In this document: positions 1 through 8,657 of the stretch, in pieces
Layout of the letters: each line of letters begins with the position of its first letter
Numbering within the stretch: the first letter of the stretch is position 1
Assembly (NCBI RefSeq): GCF_900094585.1
Contig: NZ_FMAG01000004.1
Coordinates: forward strand, 434,001 to 498,000
DNA from: Martinezella multihospitum
GTDB lineage: Bacteria > Pseudomonadota > Alphaproteobacteria > Rhizobiales > Rhizobiaceae
DNA length: 64,000 nt
Direction: 5' to 3'
The notes under the pieces: model-generated
What the model saw: the letters and a program-made list of their open reading frames with translations, nothing else
Told to the model about the DNA's origin: nothing
Database searches by the model: none
Translations under genes and position numbers: made by a program

Positions 1-1
1 G

Positions 2-172
2 GTGTCATTCGGGACGGAAGCCGGATTGTTCGCGACAGGACTAGGTCTGGAAACCGTAGTGATCGGCCCCGGCAACATGAACCAGGGGCATCAGCCGGAC
101 GAATATATTGAAGAGGCGGAGCTGCAGCGCTGTGATGCCATGATGGACCGGCTGATTGAGCAGCTTTGCTGA
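2..172 (+). CDS. argE: Acetylornithine deacetylase (ArgE-type, M20 peptidase family), C-terminal fragment
   Basis: The last 56 codons of a gene that begins to the left of the window. The reading frame contains GTEAG, GPGNMNQGHQPDEYI and ends near DRLIEQLC, which is the typical end of ArgE/DapE-type M20 zinc deacetylases: the His in the NQGHQPDE stretch is a conserved active-site zinc ligand. The family hydrolyses N-acetylornithine to ornithine and acetate. Substrate cannot be fixed from the tail alone; ArgE is the best guess because of the GPG-x5-HQPDE spacing. It is convergent with the sugar ABC operon that follows. Confidence 0.75.
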   Translation: MSFGTEAGLFATGLGLETVVIGPGNMNQGHQPDEYIEEAELQRCDAMMDRLIEQLC

Positions 173-220
173 GAATGAGGATGCAATCGCTGCATTCGGC
201 GACTGGGCAGGCAGCACCTG

Positions 221-325
221 GAGTGGTTCAGCGCTTCACGGGATCGCTGAACCACTCTATCCTTTGTTTTTACGCAATTCCGGACGGAAAACCGCTCCAC
301 ACTTTTCCTGGAATTGCTTTAGAGG
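221..325. repeat. Rhizobial intergenic hairpin repeat, copy 1
   Basis: A two-hairpin element. The first stem is a perfect 13-bp inverted repeat (GAGTGGTTCAGCG at 221-233, complement at 245-257); the second part has arms GCAATTCC and GGAATTGC around GGACGGAAAACCGC. A second copy lies in the opposite orientation at 3258-3356. The core resembles intergenic repeats found many times in Rhizobium genomes (from memory, no search possible). It sits exactly between the convergent argE-type gene and the ABC ATPase gene, overlapping the latter's stop codon, where it could act as a bidirectional terminator. Confidence 0.75.
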
Positions 326-1404
326 CGCTGCTCGCTTTCCTTCGAGAAGATCGAGGCTGTGGCCGGATTGAATGCCAGGCGTGCCTCGCCCGACAGCCGG
401 CGCGCCTTTGCGGCGGGCAGGCGAACCGACAGCTTCTGTTCGGCGAGGGTAAACCAGACAAGTGTGTCCGCGCCCATCGGCTCGACGAAGGTGATCGGCG
501 CTGGAAGCACCGGCAGCGTTGCCCGCTCGTCGGCGAGCTGGATGTCTTCGGGTCTAAAGCCGATGACGATCTCCTGACCATCGACGGCCGGCTGCCGGAA
601 GGGATAGGCGTCGATCGGTAACAGGTGATCGCCAATGGCAGCCATAGGCTCGCCGTCCTCGATCCGGATACGAGCGGAGAGCAGATTCATGCTCGGTGAA
701 CCGACAAAGCCGGCGACGAACAGGGTCTCGGGCTTCTCGTAGAGTTCGTCCGGCGAGGCATATTGCTCGATCTTGCCGCTCTTCATGACGGCGACGCGGG
801 TCGCCAGCGTCATCGCCTCGATCTGGTCGTGGGTGACGTAGACGATCGTGCTGCGCAATTCCTGGTGCAGCTTCTTGATCTCGAGCCGCATCTCGGTGCG
901 CAGCTTGGCATCGAGGTTTGACAGGGGTTCGTCGAACAGGCAGATCGGGCTGCGGCGTACCAGTGCCCGGCCGATTGCCACACGCTGGCGCTGGCCGCCG
1001 GAAAGCTGCGATGGGCGGCGATCGAGGAGCGGCGTCAGCTGCAGCAGATTGGCTGCCCATTCGACGCGCGTGGCAATTTCGGCCTTCGGCACCTTGTTGA
1101 CGCGCAGACCGAAGCCGAGGTTCTTGCGCACCGTCATCGTCGGGTAGAGCGCGTAGGACTGGAAGACCATCGACATGTTGCGGCGGCTGGAATCGACATT
1201 GGTCACATCCTGGTCGCCGGCGATGATCTTGCCGGTGTCGAGATCGTCAAGGCCGGCGATGACGTTGAGCAGCGTCGACTTTCCGCAGCCCGAAGAGCCG
1301 AGCAGGACGATGAATTCACCGCTGGCAACCGACAGGTTGATATCGCGAAGAATATGCTGCTGCCCGAAGGACTTGTTTGCGTCGATAACGGAGATCTGTG
1401 TCAT
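319..1404 (-). CDS. Sugar ABC transporter ATP-binding protein (UgpC/MalK family)
   Basis: Cytoplasmic ATPase that powers sugar import through the two permeases encoded just upstream. 361 residues, the usual length for this family. Visible motifs: Walker A GSSGCGKST near residue 36, Q-loop in MVFQSYALYP, ABC signature LSGGQRQRVAIGRAL, Walker B ICLFDEPLSNLD and the switch His in YVTHDQ. The C-terminal third is the regulatory OB-type domain (GFRPEDI). It is the last gene of the four-gene minus-strand operon, 4 bases after the MalG-type permease, with a GAAGGG ribosome site. The ATPase itself gives no substrate information. Confidence 0.93.
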   Translation of the reverse strand: MTQISVIDANKSFGQQHILRDINLSVASGEFIVLLGSSGCGKSTLLNVIAGLDDLDTGKIIAGDQDVTNVDSSRRNMSMVFQSYALYPTMTVRKNLGFGLRVNKVPKAEIATRVEWAANLLQLTPLLDRRPSQLSGGQRQRVAIGRALVRRSPICLFDEPLSNLDAKLRTEMRLEIKKLHQELRSTIVYVTHDQIEAMTLATRVAVMKSGKIEQYASPDELYEKPETLFVAGFVGSPSMNLLSARIRIEDGEPMAAIGDHLLPIDAYPFRQPAVDGQEIVIGFRPEDIQLADERATLPVLPAPITFVEPMGADTLVWFTLAEQKLSVRLPAAKARRLSGEARLAFNPATASIFSKESEQRL

Positions 1405-1408
1405 TGCA

Positions 1409-2320
1409 TTAGCCCTTCACCGCGCCGGCAGCGAGGCCGCGCGCAAAATAGCGTCCGGAAAGGATGTAGATGAGAAGCGGCGGCAGGGCGGTGAGGAAGG
1501 TCGCAGCCATGTTCACATTATATTCTTTCACGCCGGTTGTTGTATTGACGATGTTATTGAGCTGCACCGTGATCGGCAGGTGATCCCGCCCGGCGAAGAT
1601 CAGGCCCAGCAGGAAGTCGTTCCAGATGCCCGTTGCCTGCATGATGATGGCGACGACGAGGACGTTGACCGACATCGGCAGCATGATCTCGAAGAAGATC
1701 GTGAAGAAGCCGGCGCCATCCATCTTCGCCGCCTTCGAAAGCTCCGGCGGTACGCCCTGGTAAAAATTGAAGAACAGCAGCGTCATATAGGGCAGGCCGA
1801 AGATGATATGGATCAGGATGATCCCCGGCAGCGTGCCGTAAAGGCCGACAGTGCTGAAGATTCGGACCAGCGGATAGAGAATGACCTGGTAGGGAATGAA
1901 GGCGCCGAGCATCAGCGACAGCAGGATGACGCGGCTTAGCTTCGACTGCCACTGCGACAGCGCGAAACCGGTAAGCGCGCCGAACAGGATCGAGAAAATC
2001 ACGCTGGGTACGACAATCTCGACGGAGTTCCAGAAATTCCCGTGAATGCCGTTGCATTGAATGCCCGTGCAGGCCGTCAGCCATGCCTTCGTCCAGGCAT
2101 CGAAATTCAGCCCCTGGGGCAGGGTGAAGATGTTGCCGATGCGCAGTTCGTCAGCCGTCTTCAGCGATGTGGAGATCACCAGCAGCAGCGGTATTGCGTA
2201 ATAGACCAGCGCGAGCGAAAGGATGATGTAGAGAAGAATACGGCCGGGCTTTGTCTTGGCTGTGCGAGGCACGGCATGGACTACCAAAGCGCCGGATTGG
2301 ACGAGAGGGGTCGCAGTCAT
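1409..2320 (-). CDS. Sugar ABC transporter permease, MalG type
   Basis: Inner-membrane subunit of the ABC sugar importer. 303 residues with about six hydrophobic segments. The EAA loop that docks on the ATPase is near residue 200 (GVPPELSKAAKMDGAGFFTIF), and the protein ends in the VKG common to MalG-type subunits. Its ATG overlaps the stop codon of the MalF-type permease by four bases (ATGA), so the two are translationally coupled. The N-terminal 20 residues are polar and variable. The substrate is inferred from the binding protein of the same operon. Confidence 0.92.
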   Translation of the reverse strand: MTATPLVQSGALVVHAVPRTAKTKPGRILLYIILSLALVYYAIPLLLVISTSLKTADELRIGNIFTLPQGLNFDAWTKAWLTACTGIQCNGIHGNFWNSVEIVVPSVIFSILFGALTGFALSQWQSKLSRVILLSLMLGAFIPYQVILYPLVRIFSTVGLYGTLPGIILIHIIFGLPYMTLLFFNFYQGVPPELSKAAKMDGAGFFTIFFEIMLPMSVNVLVVAIIMQATGIWNDFLLGLIFAGRDHLPITVQLNNIVNTTTGVKEYNVNMAATFLTALPPLLIYILSGRYFARGLAAGAVKG

Positions 2321-3183
2321 CGCTTCTGCCTCTTCAGCTCGATATAGACATAGGGAGAAAGGCCGCAGATCACAGTCAGCAACATCAGGATCGCCGCGGC
2401 TGCCGCCGTGCTGATATTGGCGCGCTGGAACAGCAGGTCGACCACGAATTTTCCGGGCACATCGGTGCTGATGCCAGGCCCGCCGCCGGTCATGGCGACG
2501 ACGAGGTCGTAGCTCTTCACCACCGCGGTTGCCAGCAGGATGACGCAGGTGAGGATCAGCGGGCGCAGCATGGGCAGCACAATGCTGATGTAGGAGCGCC
2601 AGACGGGAATGCCGTCGATCTTTGCGGCCCGCCAGATGTCGCTGTCGACACCGCGAAGGCCGGCGAGCATGATGGCCATGACAAGGCCCGAGGACTGCCA
2701 GATGGCGGCGATCGAAACGGCATAGATCGCCTTTTCCGGGCTCGCCAGCCAGTTGAACTGGAAGCTTTCCCAGCCGAAGCCGCGTACGAGGGCTTCAATA
2801 CCGGTCGTTGGGTTCAGCAGCCATTGCCAGGCGAGGCCGGTCACGACGAAGGACATGGAAAGCGGATAGAGGAAGAAGACGCGGAAAAGCCCTTCGGCTT
2901 TGACGTTTCGATCGAGAAGTGCTGCCAGCGTCGTGCCGATAACGAGTGAGCCGACGATGAACAGACTGCCGAAGATCAGCATGTTGGCGAAGGCCGTGTG
3001 CCAGCGCGGCATGGACAGCAGCGCCGCATACTGACCGAACCCGTAGAACTTGTAGTTCGGCAGCATCGTCGAATGCGTGAGCGAAATATAAAGTGTCCAG
3101 AGGATTGTGCCGTAGAAGCACACGGCGATGACCACAGCACTGGGCACAAGCGTCAGCTTGGCCGCGAGGTTCTTTTTAAACAT
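2317..3183 (-). CDS. Sugar ABC transporter permease, MalF type
   Basis: Second membrane subunit of the importer, 288 residues from the ATG at 3183 (MFKKNLAAKL). An open frame runs further upstream to 3315, but that part is the hairpin repeat at 3258-3356 read as protein and has no membrane character, so the inner ATG is chosen. The EAA loop (GVDSDIWRAAKIDGIPVWRSY) lies about 100 residues from the end, followed by hydrophobic helices and the MTGGGPG stretch typical of MalF-type subunits. It forms the heterodimeric channel with the MalG-type protein. Confidence 0.92.
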   Translation of the reverse strand: MFKKNLAAKLTLVPSAVVIAVCFYGTILWTLYISLTHSTMLPNYKFYGFGQYAALLSMPRWHTAFANMLIFGSLFIVGSLVIGTTLAALLDRNVKAEGLFRVFFLYPLSMSFVVTGLAWQWLLNPTTGIEALVRGFGWESFQFNWLASPEKAIYAVSIAAIWQSSGLVMAIMLAGLRGVDSDIWRAAKIDGIPVWRSYISIVLPMLRPLILTCVILLATAVVKSYDLVVAMTGGGPGISTDVPGKFVVDLLFQRANISTAAAAAILMLLTVICGLSPYVYIELKRQKR

Positions 3184-3257
3184 TGCTTGCCCCGTTCGTC
3201 GACATCGCAACTCATTTACAAAACTGCTCCGGCAACCATGCCGGAGCAGCAGACACC

Positions 3258-3356
3258 TAGAGCAATTCCAGGAAAAGTGCGCAGCGGTTTTTCGTCCGGA
3301 ATTGCGTCTAAACAAAAAGTTAGAGCGCTTCAGCGATTCTATGAAGCGCTCTAACG
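3258..3356. repeat. Rhizobial intergenic hairpin repeat, copy 2 (inverted relative to copy 1)
   Basis: The reverse complement aligns with 221-325 along its length. The first stem here is a perfect 14-bp inverted repeat (GTTAGAGCGCTTCA at 3319-3332, complement at 3342-3355), followed by the GCAATTCC/GGAATTGC arms at 3262-3303. The stem bases differ from copy 1 yet both stay fully paired. It lies inside the operon, between the binding-protein gene and the first permease gene, where a stable hairpin can raise the level of the upstream mRNA segment relative to the permease part. Confidence 0.8.
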
Positions 3357-3363
3357 GCAGGAC

Positions 3364-4596
3364 CTAGTTCCGTGCAACGATGTCGGCATATTGCTTGGCG
3401 GCATCGGCAGGCGTCATCGACGGGTTGCTCCAGAACTGGGTTACCAGATCCTTGATGGCGCCGACGGTTTCGCTCGTGAAGGACAACTCGGCGTTCGGGG
3501 CAAGCGCGTTCGGGTCCTTGAGCAGTCCGGCAGCCTTCTGCGTGCAGATGTCGGCGTTTGCGAGGTTTACGTCGATACGGGGTGGCAAGGCGCCCTTGAC
3601 TGCGTTGAAGGCAAGCTGGGTTTCCGGTGCGATCATCACGTCGACCAGCAGCTTGCGGGCCGCGACCTGTTCAGGCTTGTCGCCAACCGGGAAGACGAAG
3701 GTGTCGGAGACGATGTTCAGCACGCCATTCGTGCCCGGTGCCAACTCGCAGCCATATTCCTTGCCCGGCGTCATGCCGGCAGCCTGGAATTCGCCCTTGG
3801 CCCAGTCGCCCATGATCTGCATTGCAGCCTTGCCGGTGATGACCATGTTGGTGGCGTCGTTCCAGTTGCGATTGACGTTGCCGTCATCGACGTAGCCCCG
3901 CAGCTTGGCGAAGGTTTCGAAGGATTTCACCATCAGCGGCCCGCCGGCGGCATCGACGTCGTGCTTGGTGTAGACGTCGGTGTAGAACTTGTTGCCGCCG
4001 GTTGCGATCATGATCGAACGGAAGACGAGCGCTTCCTGCCAGGCCTGACCGCCGAAGGCGAGCGGCACATAGCCCTTGGCCTTGATTTTATCGGCTACGG
4101 CAAAGAATTCGCCCCAGGTTGTGGGCGGCTTGACGCCGACATCGTTCAGGACCTTGGTGGAGTACCACATCCAGTTGGCGGTGCCGATATCGACCGGAAC
4201 GGCGTAGAGATGACCGTCGACGCTTGCCTTATCGACGACCAGCTTGGGCAGAAAGGTCTGCCAGCCCTTGGTGGAGGCGATGTCGTCGATCGGCGCCAGG
4301 ATGCCCTGTTCGACCAGCGGCTTGATTTCGCCGAGATCGACGACCATCGAGGTGGGTGCGTCGCCGCCGGCAAGGCGGCTGAGAACGGCGGCGCGGGCAG
4401 CTTCGTAACCCGTGACCGGGCTGTCTTTCCAGGTTCCGCCCTTTTTCGCGACGTCATCGGCAATGACCTTGATCGCGGCGGCTTCGCTGCCGCTCGTCCA
4501 GTAGTGCATGACCTCGGCCGTCTGTGCAAAGGCCTGGTTCGACAGCAGTAAGGCGATCGCGGCGCCTGCGCCGGTCAATGAAAGTTTCATTCCCAT
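3364..4596 (-). CDS. Sugar ABC transporter periplasmic binding protein (glucose/mannose type)
   Basis: Family 1 extracellular solute-binding protein, 410 residues, with a signal peptide ending near AFAQ (residue 25). The mature part starts with EVMHYWTSGSEAAAIK, and the middle has NWMWYSTKVLNDVG, TWGEFF and LAFGGQAWQE. These stretches resemble the glucose/mannose-binding proteins of Pseudomonas GtsA type, so glucose or a similar hexose is a reasonable but unproven ligand. First gene of the operon. The ATG at 4596 has AAGGGG six bases upstream; a second in-frame ATG lies two codons later. A hairpin repeat separates it from the permeases. Confidence 0.88.
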   Translation of the reverse strand: MGMKLSLTGAGAAIALLLSNQAFAQTAEVMHYWTSGSEAAAIKVIADDVAKKGGTWKDSPVTGYEAARAAVLSRLAGGDAPTSMVVDLGEIKPLVEQGILAPIDDIASTKGWQTFLPKLVVDKASVDGHLYAVPVDIGTANWMWYSTKVLNDVGVKPPTTWGEFFAVADKIKAKGYVPLAFGGQAWQEALVFRSIMIATGGNKFYTDVYTKHDVDAAGGPLMVKSFETFAKLRGYVDDGNVNRNWNDATNMVITGKAAMQIMGDWAKGEFQAAGMTPGKEYGCELAPGTNGVLNIVSDTFVFPVGDKPEQVAARKLLVDVMIAPETQLAFNAVKGALPPRIDVNLANADICTQKAAGLLKDPNALAPNAELSFTSETVGAIKDLVTQFWSNPSMTPADAAKQYADIVARN

Positions 4597-4646
4597 TATG
4601 GTCCCCTTATTGGTTTCAGTTCCGGGACCGAGTTAATTTTGTCACC

Positions 4647-4665
4647 TCAAAAATAGCAATTTTGA
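4647..4665. promoter_or_regulatory. Palindromic operator-like site upstream of the first ABC operon
   Basis: The 19-bp imperfect palindrome TCAAAAATAGCAATTTTGA has arms TCAAAAAT and AATTTTGA with one mismatch. It lies 50 bases upstream of the binding-protein gene within a 274-base gap that otherwise holds no gene. The position suits a repressor or activator site for the operon; the regulator is not identified in the window. Confidence 0.35.
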
Positions 4666-4870
4666 TTTTATGTGCCATTGCGTCGCCAAAACCGATTTAC
4701 CGCGATGCTTATCCGGTCCGCCTAGTTCTTTCCAATCTGCGATCTCCCCATATTGGCGGGCATCGTCACACCCTTTGCCCCCGCGGATATCACCTGGCTT
4801 TCACCGACATGACTAGCCATGCGAACGTCAACGATCGCCGCCGAGAATACATCCGCGTGCGTCGATAGTG

Positions 4871-5806
4871 TCAATTCACTGTCGTGGGTGGCGTGGCCCC
4901 CGCAAAGTATGCGTCCACGTTTGCCACGACAAGCTTCCCCATGGCGAGACGGGTCTCATATGTCGCGCTGCCTTGGTGCGGCGTGAGAACGGTGTTTGGG
5001 GCTTTGCTGAATCCGGATCGGATGTTCGGCTCGTTTACGAAGACATCCAGACCCGCGCCACCAATCACTCCGTCGTTCAACGCGTCGAGAAGAGCAGTCT
5101 CGTCGACGACGTTGCCACGCGAGATATTGATCAGCACGCCATCTTTTCCGAGCGCACGCAGAACCGTGGCGTCTACAATGTCTTGCGTGGAAGAGGTCGC
5201 GGCAATGCAGACGACGAGGACGTCGCTGTTGGCCGCCAATGCCGCGGGGGAGGGGAACGAGTTCCAAATACAGTCTGTGAGGGGCGAGCGGTTCCAATAG
5301 CTGATCGTCATCCCAAATGCTTCGGCCCGCCTGCCGAAAGCCTTGCCGATCTGGCCTAAGCCGAGAATTCCGATCCGCTTTCCCTTGAGGCTTCTTCCAA
5401 GCGGAAACCCAGATTGAGGCCATCGACCGAGACGAACAAACTGGTCGCCTTCGGGAACGCGCCGTAGAAGTGCGAGCATTAGCCCAATTCCGATGTCAGC
5501 CACGTCGTCGGTTAGAACGCCGGGTGTCGTCGTCACGCCGATGTTGCGGCTTCTCGCAAATTTCAGGTCCACCTTGTCGGTGCCCACGCCATTGATGGCG
5601 ATGACACCCAAGGCTGGCAGCTTGGATATCCAGTCGTTGGAAAGGCCGCTTCCACCGCCTGTTACTACCGCCTTGATATGGGACAAGGCTGCTTCGATCT
5701 CTACAGCGTCACTGGCGCGGTAGAGACGATGCAGCCTGTAATTCGCATCCAGAACATCTTCGATTTCGGGCATCAAGGGCTCGACGAGAAGGACATCAGG
5801 TTTCAT
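4871..5806 (-). CDS. D-2-hydroxyacid dehydrogenase (NAD(P)-dependent, GhrB/hydroxypyruvate-reductase-like)
   Basis: Cytosolic oxidoreductase interconverting 2-keto acids and D-2-hydroxy acids. 311 residues. Nucleotide-binding motif GLGQIG near residue 150. Catalytic Arg in NISRGNVVDE, Glu in NEPNIRSG and His in LTPHQGS follow the standard order of the family. The residues are close to glyoxylate/hydroxypyruvate/2-ketogluconate reductases, but the exact acid cannot be read. Third gene of a minus-strand unit (propeller protein, LacI regulator, this gene), 95 bases after the regulator, so probably part of the same sugar or sugar-acid catabolic locus. Confidence 0.87.
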   Translation of the reverse strand: MKPDVLLVEPLMPEIEDVLDANYRLHRLYRASDAVEIEAALSHIKAVVTGGGSGLSNDWISKLPALGVIAINGVGTDKVDLKFARSRNIGVTTTPGVLTDDVADIGIGLMLALLRRVPEGDQFVRLGRWPQSGFPLGRSLKGKRIGILGLGQIGKAFGRRAEAFGMTISYWNRSPLTDCIWNSFPSPAALAANSDVLVVCIAATSSTQDIVDATVLRALGKDGVLINISRGNVVDETALLDALNDGVIGGAGLDVFVNEPNIRSGFSKAPNTVLTPHQGSATYETRLAMGKLVVANVDAYFAGATPPTTVN

Positions 5807-5901
5807 CAGAGCATTCCTTTGGTCAAACGGAAGGGATGCGAAGTCGGTCTTCGCGTCGAGAAAGTATGGAGTTGCACGCCGATGGCTGGGCTAGATCTCG
5901 G

Positions 5902-6921
5902 TCATGCCCGAGAGGGAGCCCTCCCGGTGGAATCACGAACGACCAGGCTTGTTTCCATGATCGTCGTGGGCGCAATGGAGGAACCGTTCTGGATACTGTC
6001 CAGAACCAACATTGCAGCTCGTTCGCCGAGCTGGCGTGCGTGTGTGTCCACGGTGGTGAGAGGTGGCTGAACGAATTCCGCATCGGCTACATTGTCGAAG
6101 CCGACGACGGATACATCCCGGCCGACTTTGAGACCCATTCGTTCCAGCGTCGCCATGGCGCCGATCGCCACGACATCGTTGAAGCAGATCAATGCCGTCG
6201 GCCGGTTCTGCTTGTCGAAGAGTTCCCGTACCTTGTCGGCCGCGGCGGACCGTCGAAGCGCGCATGGCACGTGCTTTGGTTCTAGTCCGTGGGACCGCAT
6301 GGACGACATGTATCCTTCATAGCGCTCGGTGGCTGCTGAATACGCCCGATCGCCCCCAAGGAGGACGATATCGGTGTGGCCGAGTTCGAAGAGGTGGTCA
6401 ACCGCGAGCGCCACGCCATGGGAATAATCGATCCCAAGATAGCTCGTATCCGCCTCAGTCCTGCGCAGGACTTGCAGCACACGCAGTCCAGACCGAGTGA
6501 GGTTTTCCGCAGCGGTATGGTCTGCCGCCGTCACGGGGCAGACGATAACGGCGTCGACGTTCTGCTCGTGCATCCGGCGCAGGATTTTCTCCTGGCTGGC
6601 TGGAGATTCCCACGAGTTGCCAAGAAGAGAAATCCACCCGCTATCGTTCAGGATTTGGTCGACGCCCGCGGTGAGTTCCGAATAAAACGGGTTCGTCAGG
6701 TCGGGAATAATGATGCCGACAAGATAGCTGTGGCGGGCTCTGATAGCGGCGGTGCGATTGTATACGTATCCTAATCGCTCTGCGGCCTCGCGGACCGCAA
6801 TGTTTGTCCGCTCCGAGACAAGCCCGCTATTCCGCAGCACGAGCGACACGGTCGAACGCGACACTCCTGCCACTTTGGCGACGTCGTCGATCGTCAGACG
6901 GCGTTCGGTCTCTTCGTTCAT
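5902..6921 (-). CDS. LacI-family transcriptional repressor
   Basis: 339 residues. The N-terminal LacI helix-turn-helix is at residues 10-55 (LTIDDVAKVAGVSRSTVSLVLR), followed by the hinge and a periplasmic-binding-protein-like effector domain with the usual GIIIPDLTNPFYSEL and FNDVVAIGAM stretches. It lies 27 bases downstream of the propeller gene and is therefore co-transcribed with it. Two TAGACCG-type palindromes with central CG, typical LacI-family operators, sit in the divergent promoter region at 8491-8556; this protein is the natural candidate to bind them and to repress both arms of the locus. The ligand is presumably the sugar taken up by the ABC transporter. Confidence 0.92.
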   Translation of the reverse strand: MNEETERRLTIDDVAKVAGVSRSTVSLVLRNSGLVSERTNIAVREAAERLGYVYNRTAAIRARHSYLVGIIIPDLTNPFYSELTAGVDQILNDSGWISLLGNSWESPASQEKILRRMHEQNVDAVIVCPVTAADHTAAENLTRSGLRVLQVLRRTEADTSYLGIDYSHGVALAVDHLFELGHTDIVLLGGDRAYSAATERYEGYMSSMRSHGLEPKHVPCALRRSAAADKVRELFDKQNRPTALICFNDVVAIGAMATLERMGLKVGRDVSVVGFDNVADAEFVQPPLTTVDTHARQLGERAAMLVLDSIQNGSSIAPTTIMETSLVVRDSTGRAPSRA

Positions 6922-6948
6922 TTGATCGCCTTCCTTCCGTCGTGAAAA

Positions 6949-8457
6949 TCACGCATCGATAACGCCTGAATAGCCCGGCCCCCCGGCGGCAAGATATCCA
7001 CCGCTCTTGCCGTCGGTCGAGCGGCTGACCCAGAACGCGTAGAGGTGTGTCCTCTCAAGGAGGAAGCGGAAGCTCACTGGGCGGCCGGCGAACGCGCTCA
7101 GATCGCCACCCCGCCATCTGACGCCATGCGTTACCTTGTCGACAGTGATCGCCTCACAGTCGTCTTCGCCATAGCCGGGGATCGTGTATCCATGCTCGTC
7201 AAGGACAGCGACCCGCATCCGGCCATCAGCGCAGTCAGCGTTGACGAAGAAGTTTCCGCCGGGGAAGACCAGTGGTTTGGTTGTCATCTCGCCAGTCTCT
7301 TTGGCGTAAAGCGAGACGAAGCCGTCCCTGCGCAAGGTTACCAGACCAACCGATCCACCGGCGTAGGAGTGCGTGCCCAACATCGGTGAATGACCTGAGA
7401 AACCCGAGACGTAGAAATAGAGTTCATCGCCAACGACAAGGCAAACGCCACCTGTTGCATGGAGATATCCTCTGTTCCAGCTTCCTGGCACTTTCGATGG
7501 CGCCAGAAATGGTTCACCACGGTTCGGGCGGACCCAGTCCAGCCCGTCGCGGCTGAAGCCGATCTCGAGATCGGTGATCTTCGGCACTCCGCGGTAAAAG
7601 GTCTCGGGATTCTGCGGCCCGCGGAACATTCCGTATATGCCGAGCATGACGCCTTCATAGGCAACAGCGTCGAAATTATAGATTTCCGAAGGTACTTCTC
7701 CCAAAGGGTTCGAATGATCTATCTCGTCCGGAACGACAAGGTCCTTCCGGTCTTCCTTCTCCCATGCCCGACCTTCAACGAAATCATCATGTGCGACGTA
7801 GCTGCGCTGGCGACCGCGGTCTGCGTGCACGCGGAGCGAATAGTACCATTTCCCGTCGAAGGGATTGAAGTAGAAGTTGCTATTGTCGCCGCACTCGCCC
7901 GTCCGACCTCTCTGTGTCCAGTGAATAGCATCCGGTGATGTGTACACTTCGGCAAATTGCTCCTTCACGCCATCGAAGTCGTAATCTGTGTAAGGCATGC
8001 TCGGATGCGAGCCATGACGATAATAAACCATCATCTTGAAACGCTCGGAGCGATCTTTAGCGAAAGTGTCGAGCCAGAAGCCGCCGCCATCTCTCATCCG
8101 GGGATAGCTGATCGGGAGAATCCGATTGGTCATGCCATCGACGTCGAGGATCGGCCGTTCCCAGTGGATACCATCCTTGCTGGTGGCGAGCGCCGTGGAG
8201 GCGAACCAACCGGCGTGGTAGGTCATTTTGAAGAGCTGATCTTCGGCATCGAAGAACACGCCATCCTGGAAGGTGCAGGCAACAGGGCAGTATCCCCCGT
8301 TCATCTCAATCGGCGTCTCCGGCCGCAGCACCGGAGTGGCGGGATGCACCTTGGGCCTATGAAACACCCGCTCCAAGCTGTGCGTCGCAATCAGGTGGTC
8401 GTCGAACAGAAGTTGTCGTCCGATCCCGAGTTCAATCGGCTCATTTTGCGTTGCCAT
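6949..8457 (-). CDS. Predicted beta-propeller glycosidase-like protein
   Basis: 502 residues, no signal peptide. The N-terminal RQLLFDDHLIATH, then a series of blade-like segments with TSKDGIHWERP, TSPDAIHWTQRG and FSRDGLDWVRP, i.e. repeated S-x-DG-x-x-W motifs spaced along the chain. This pattern is seen in five-bladed propeller proteins related to GH32/GH43 hydrolases and in uncharacterised proteins of sugar-utilising soil bacteria. Catalytic acids cannot be assigned with confidence. Strong ribosome site GGAGG before ATG 8457. It heads the minus-strand arm of the LacI-controlled locus, which suggests that it acts inside the cell on the imported saccharide. Confidence 0.65.
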   Translation of the reverse strand: MATQNEPIELGIGRQLLFDDHLIATHSLERVFHRPKVHPATPVLRPETPIEMNGGYCPVACTFQDGVFFDAEDQLFKMTYHAGWFASTALATSKDGIHWERPILDVDGMTNRILPISYPRMRDGGGFWLDTFAKDRSERFKMMVYYRHGSHPSMPYTDYDFDGVKEQFAEVYTSPDAIHWTQRGRTGECGDNSNFYFNPFDGKWYYSLRVHADRGRQRSYVAHDDFVEGRAWEKEDRKDLVVPDEIDHSNPLGEVPSEIYNFDAVAYEGVMLGIYGMFRGPQNPETFYRGVPKITDLEIGFSRDGLDWVRPNRGEPFLAPSKVPGSWNRGYLHATGGVCLVVGDELYFYVSGFSGHSPMLGTHSYAGGSVGLVTLRRDGFVSLYAKETGEMTTKPLVFPGGNFFVNADCADGRMRVAVLDEHGYTIPGYGEDDCEAITVDKVTHGVRWRGGDLSAFAGRPVSFRFLLERTHLYAFWVSRSTDGKSGGYLAAGGPGYSGVIDA

Positions 8458-8490
8458 GGGTGTTCCTCCAGAATCTCATTTTGGATAATT

Positions 8491-8510
8491 TAGACCGGTC
8501 TAGCTGTCAA
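8491..8510 (-). promoter_or_regulatory. LacI-type operator and promoter for the propeller-lacI arm
   Basis: The perfect 12-bp palindrome TAGACCGGTCTA lies at 8491-8502 with a central CG, as in most LacI-family operators. On the minus strand TTGACA at 8510-8505 precedes it by two bases, and TATCCA follows at 17-base spacing, so the operator fills the promoter spacer of the propeller gene. Confidence 0.6.
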
Positions 8511-8533
8511 TAAACAGCATAACTAAAAACAAG

Positions 8534-8585
8534 TTGACATTTTTAGACCGATCTAACAGTGATAAGAAATCGTTGGATCGGTCAA
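8534..8585 (+). promoter_or_regulatory. LacI-type operator and promoter for the ABC transporter arm
   Basis: TTGACA at 8534-8539 is followed by the near-palindrome TTAGACCGATCTAA (8543-8556), a close copy of the operator at 8491-8502. A weaker third copy, TTGGATCGGTCAA, lies at 8573-8585. The sites overlap the likely promoter of the binding-protein gene starting at 8658. The -10 box is not clear. Confidence 0.5.
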
Positions 8586-8657
8586 AATTCATATTTCAAT
8601 TTATACCGGAAGGAGCCTCCAACGTACGAGATTGCGTAACAGTGTGGGAGGATACAA

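Noticed and set aside
3184..3315. N-terminal extension of the MalF-type permease
   Set aside because: The extra 44 codons are the intergenic hairpin repeat read as protein, and the inner ATG fits the family.
3391..4551. Long plus-strand open frame opposite the sugar-binding protein gene
   Set aside because: It mirrors the minus-strand coding gene codon for codon, has a D/H/G/V-rich composition typical of antisense reading and resembles no family.
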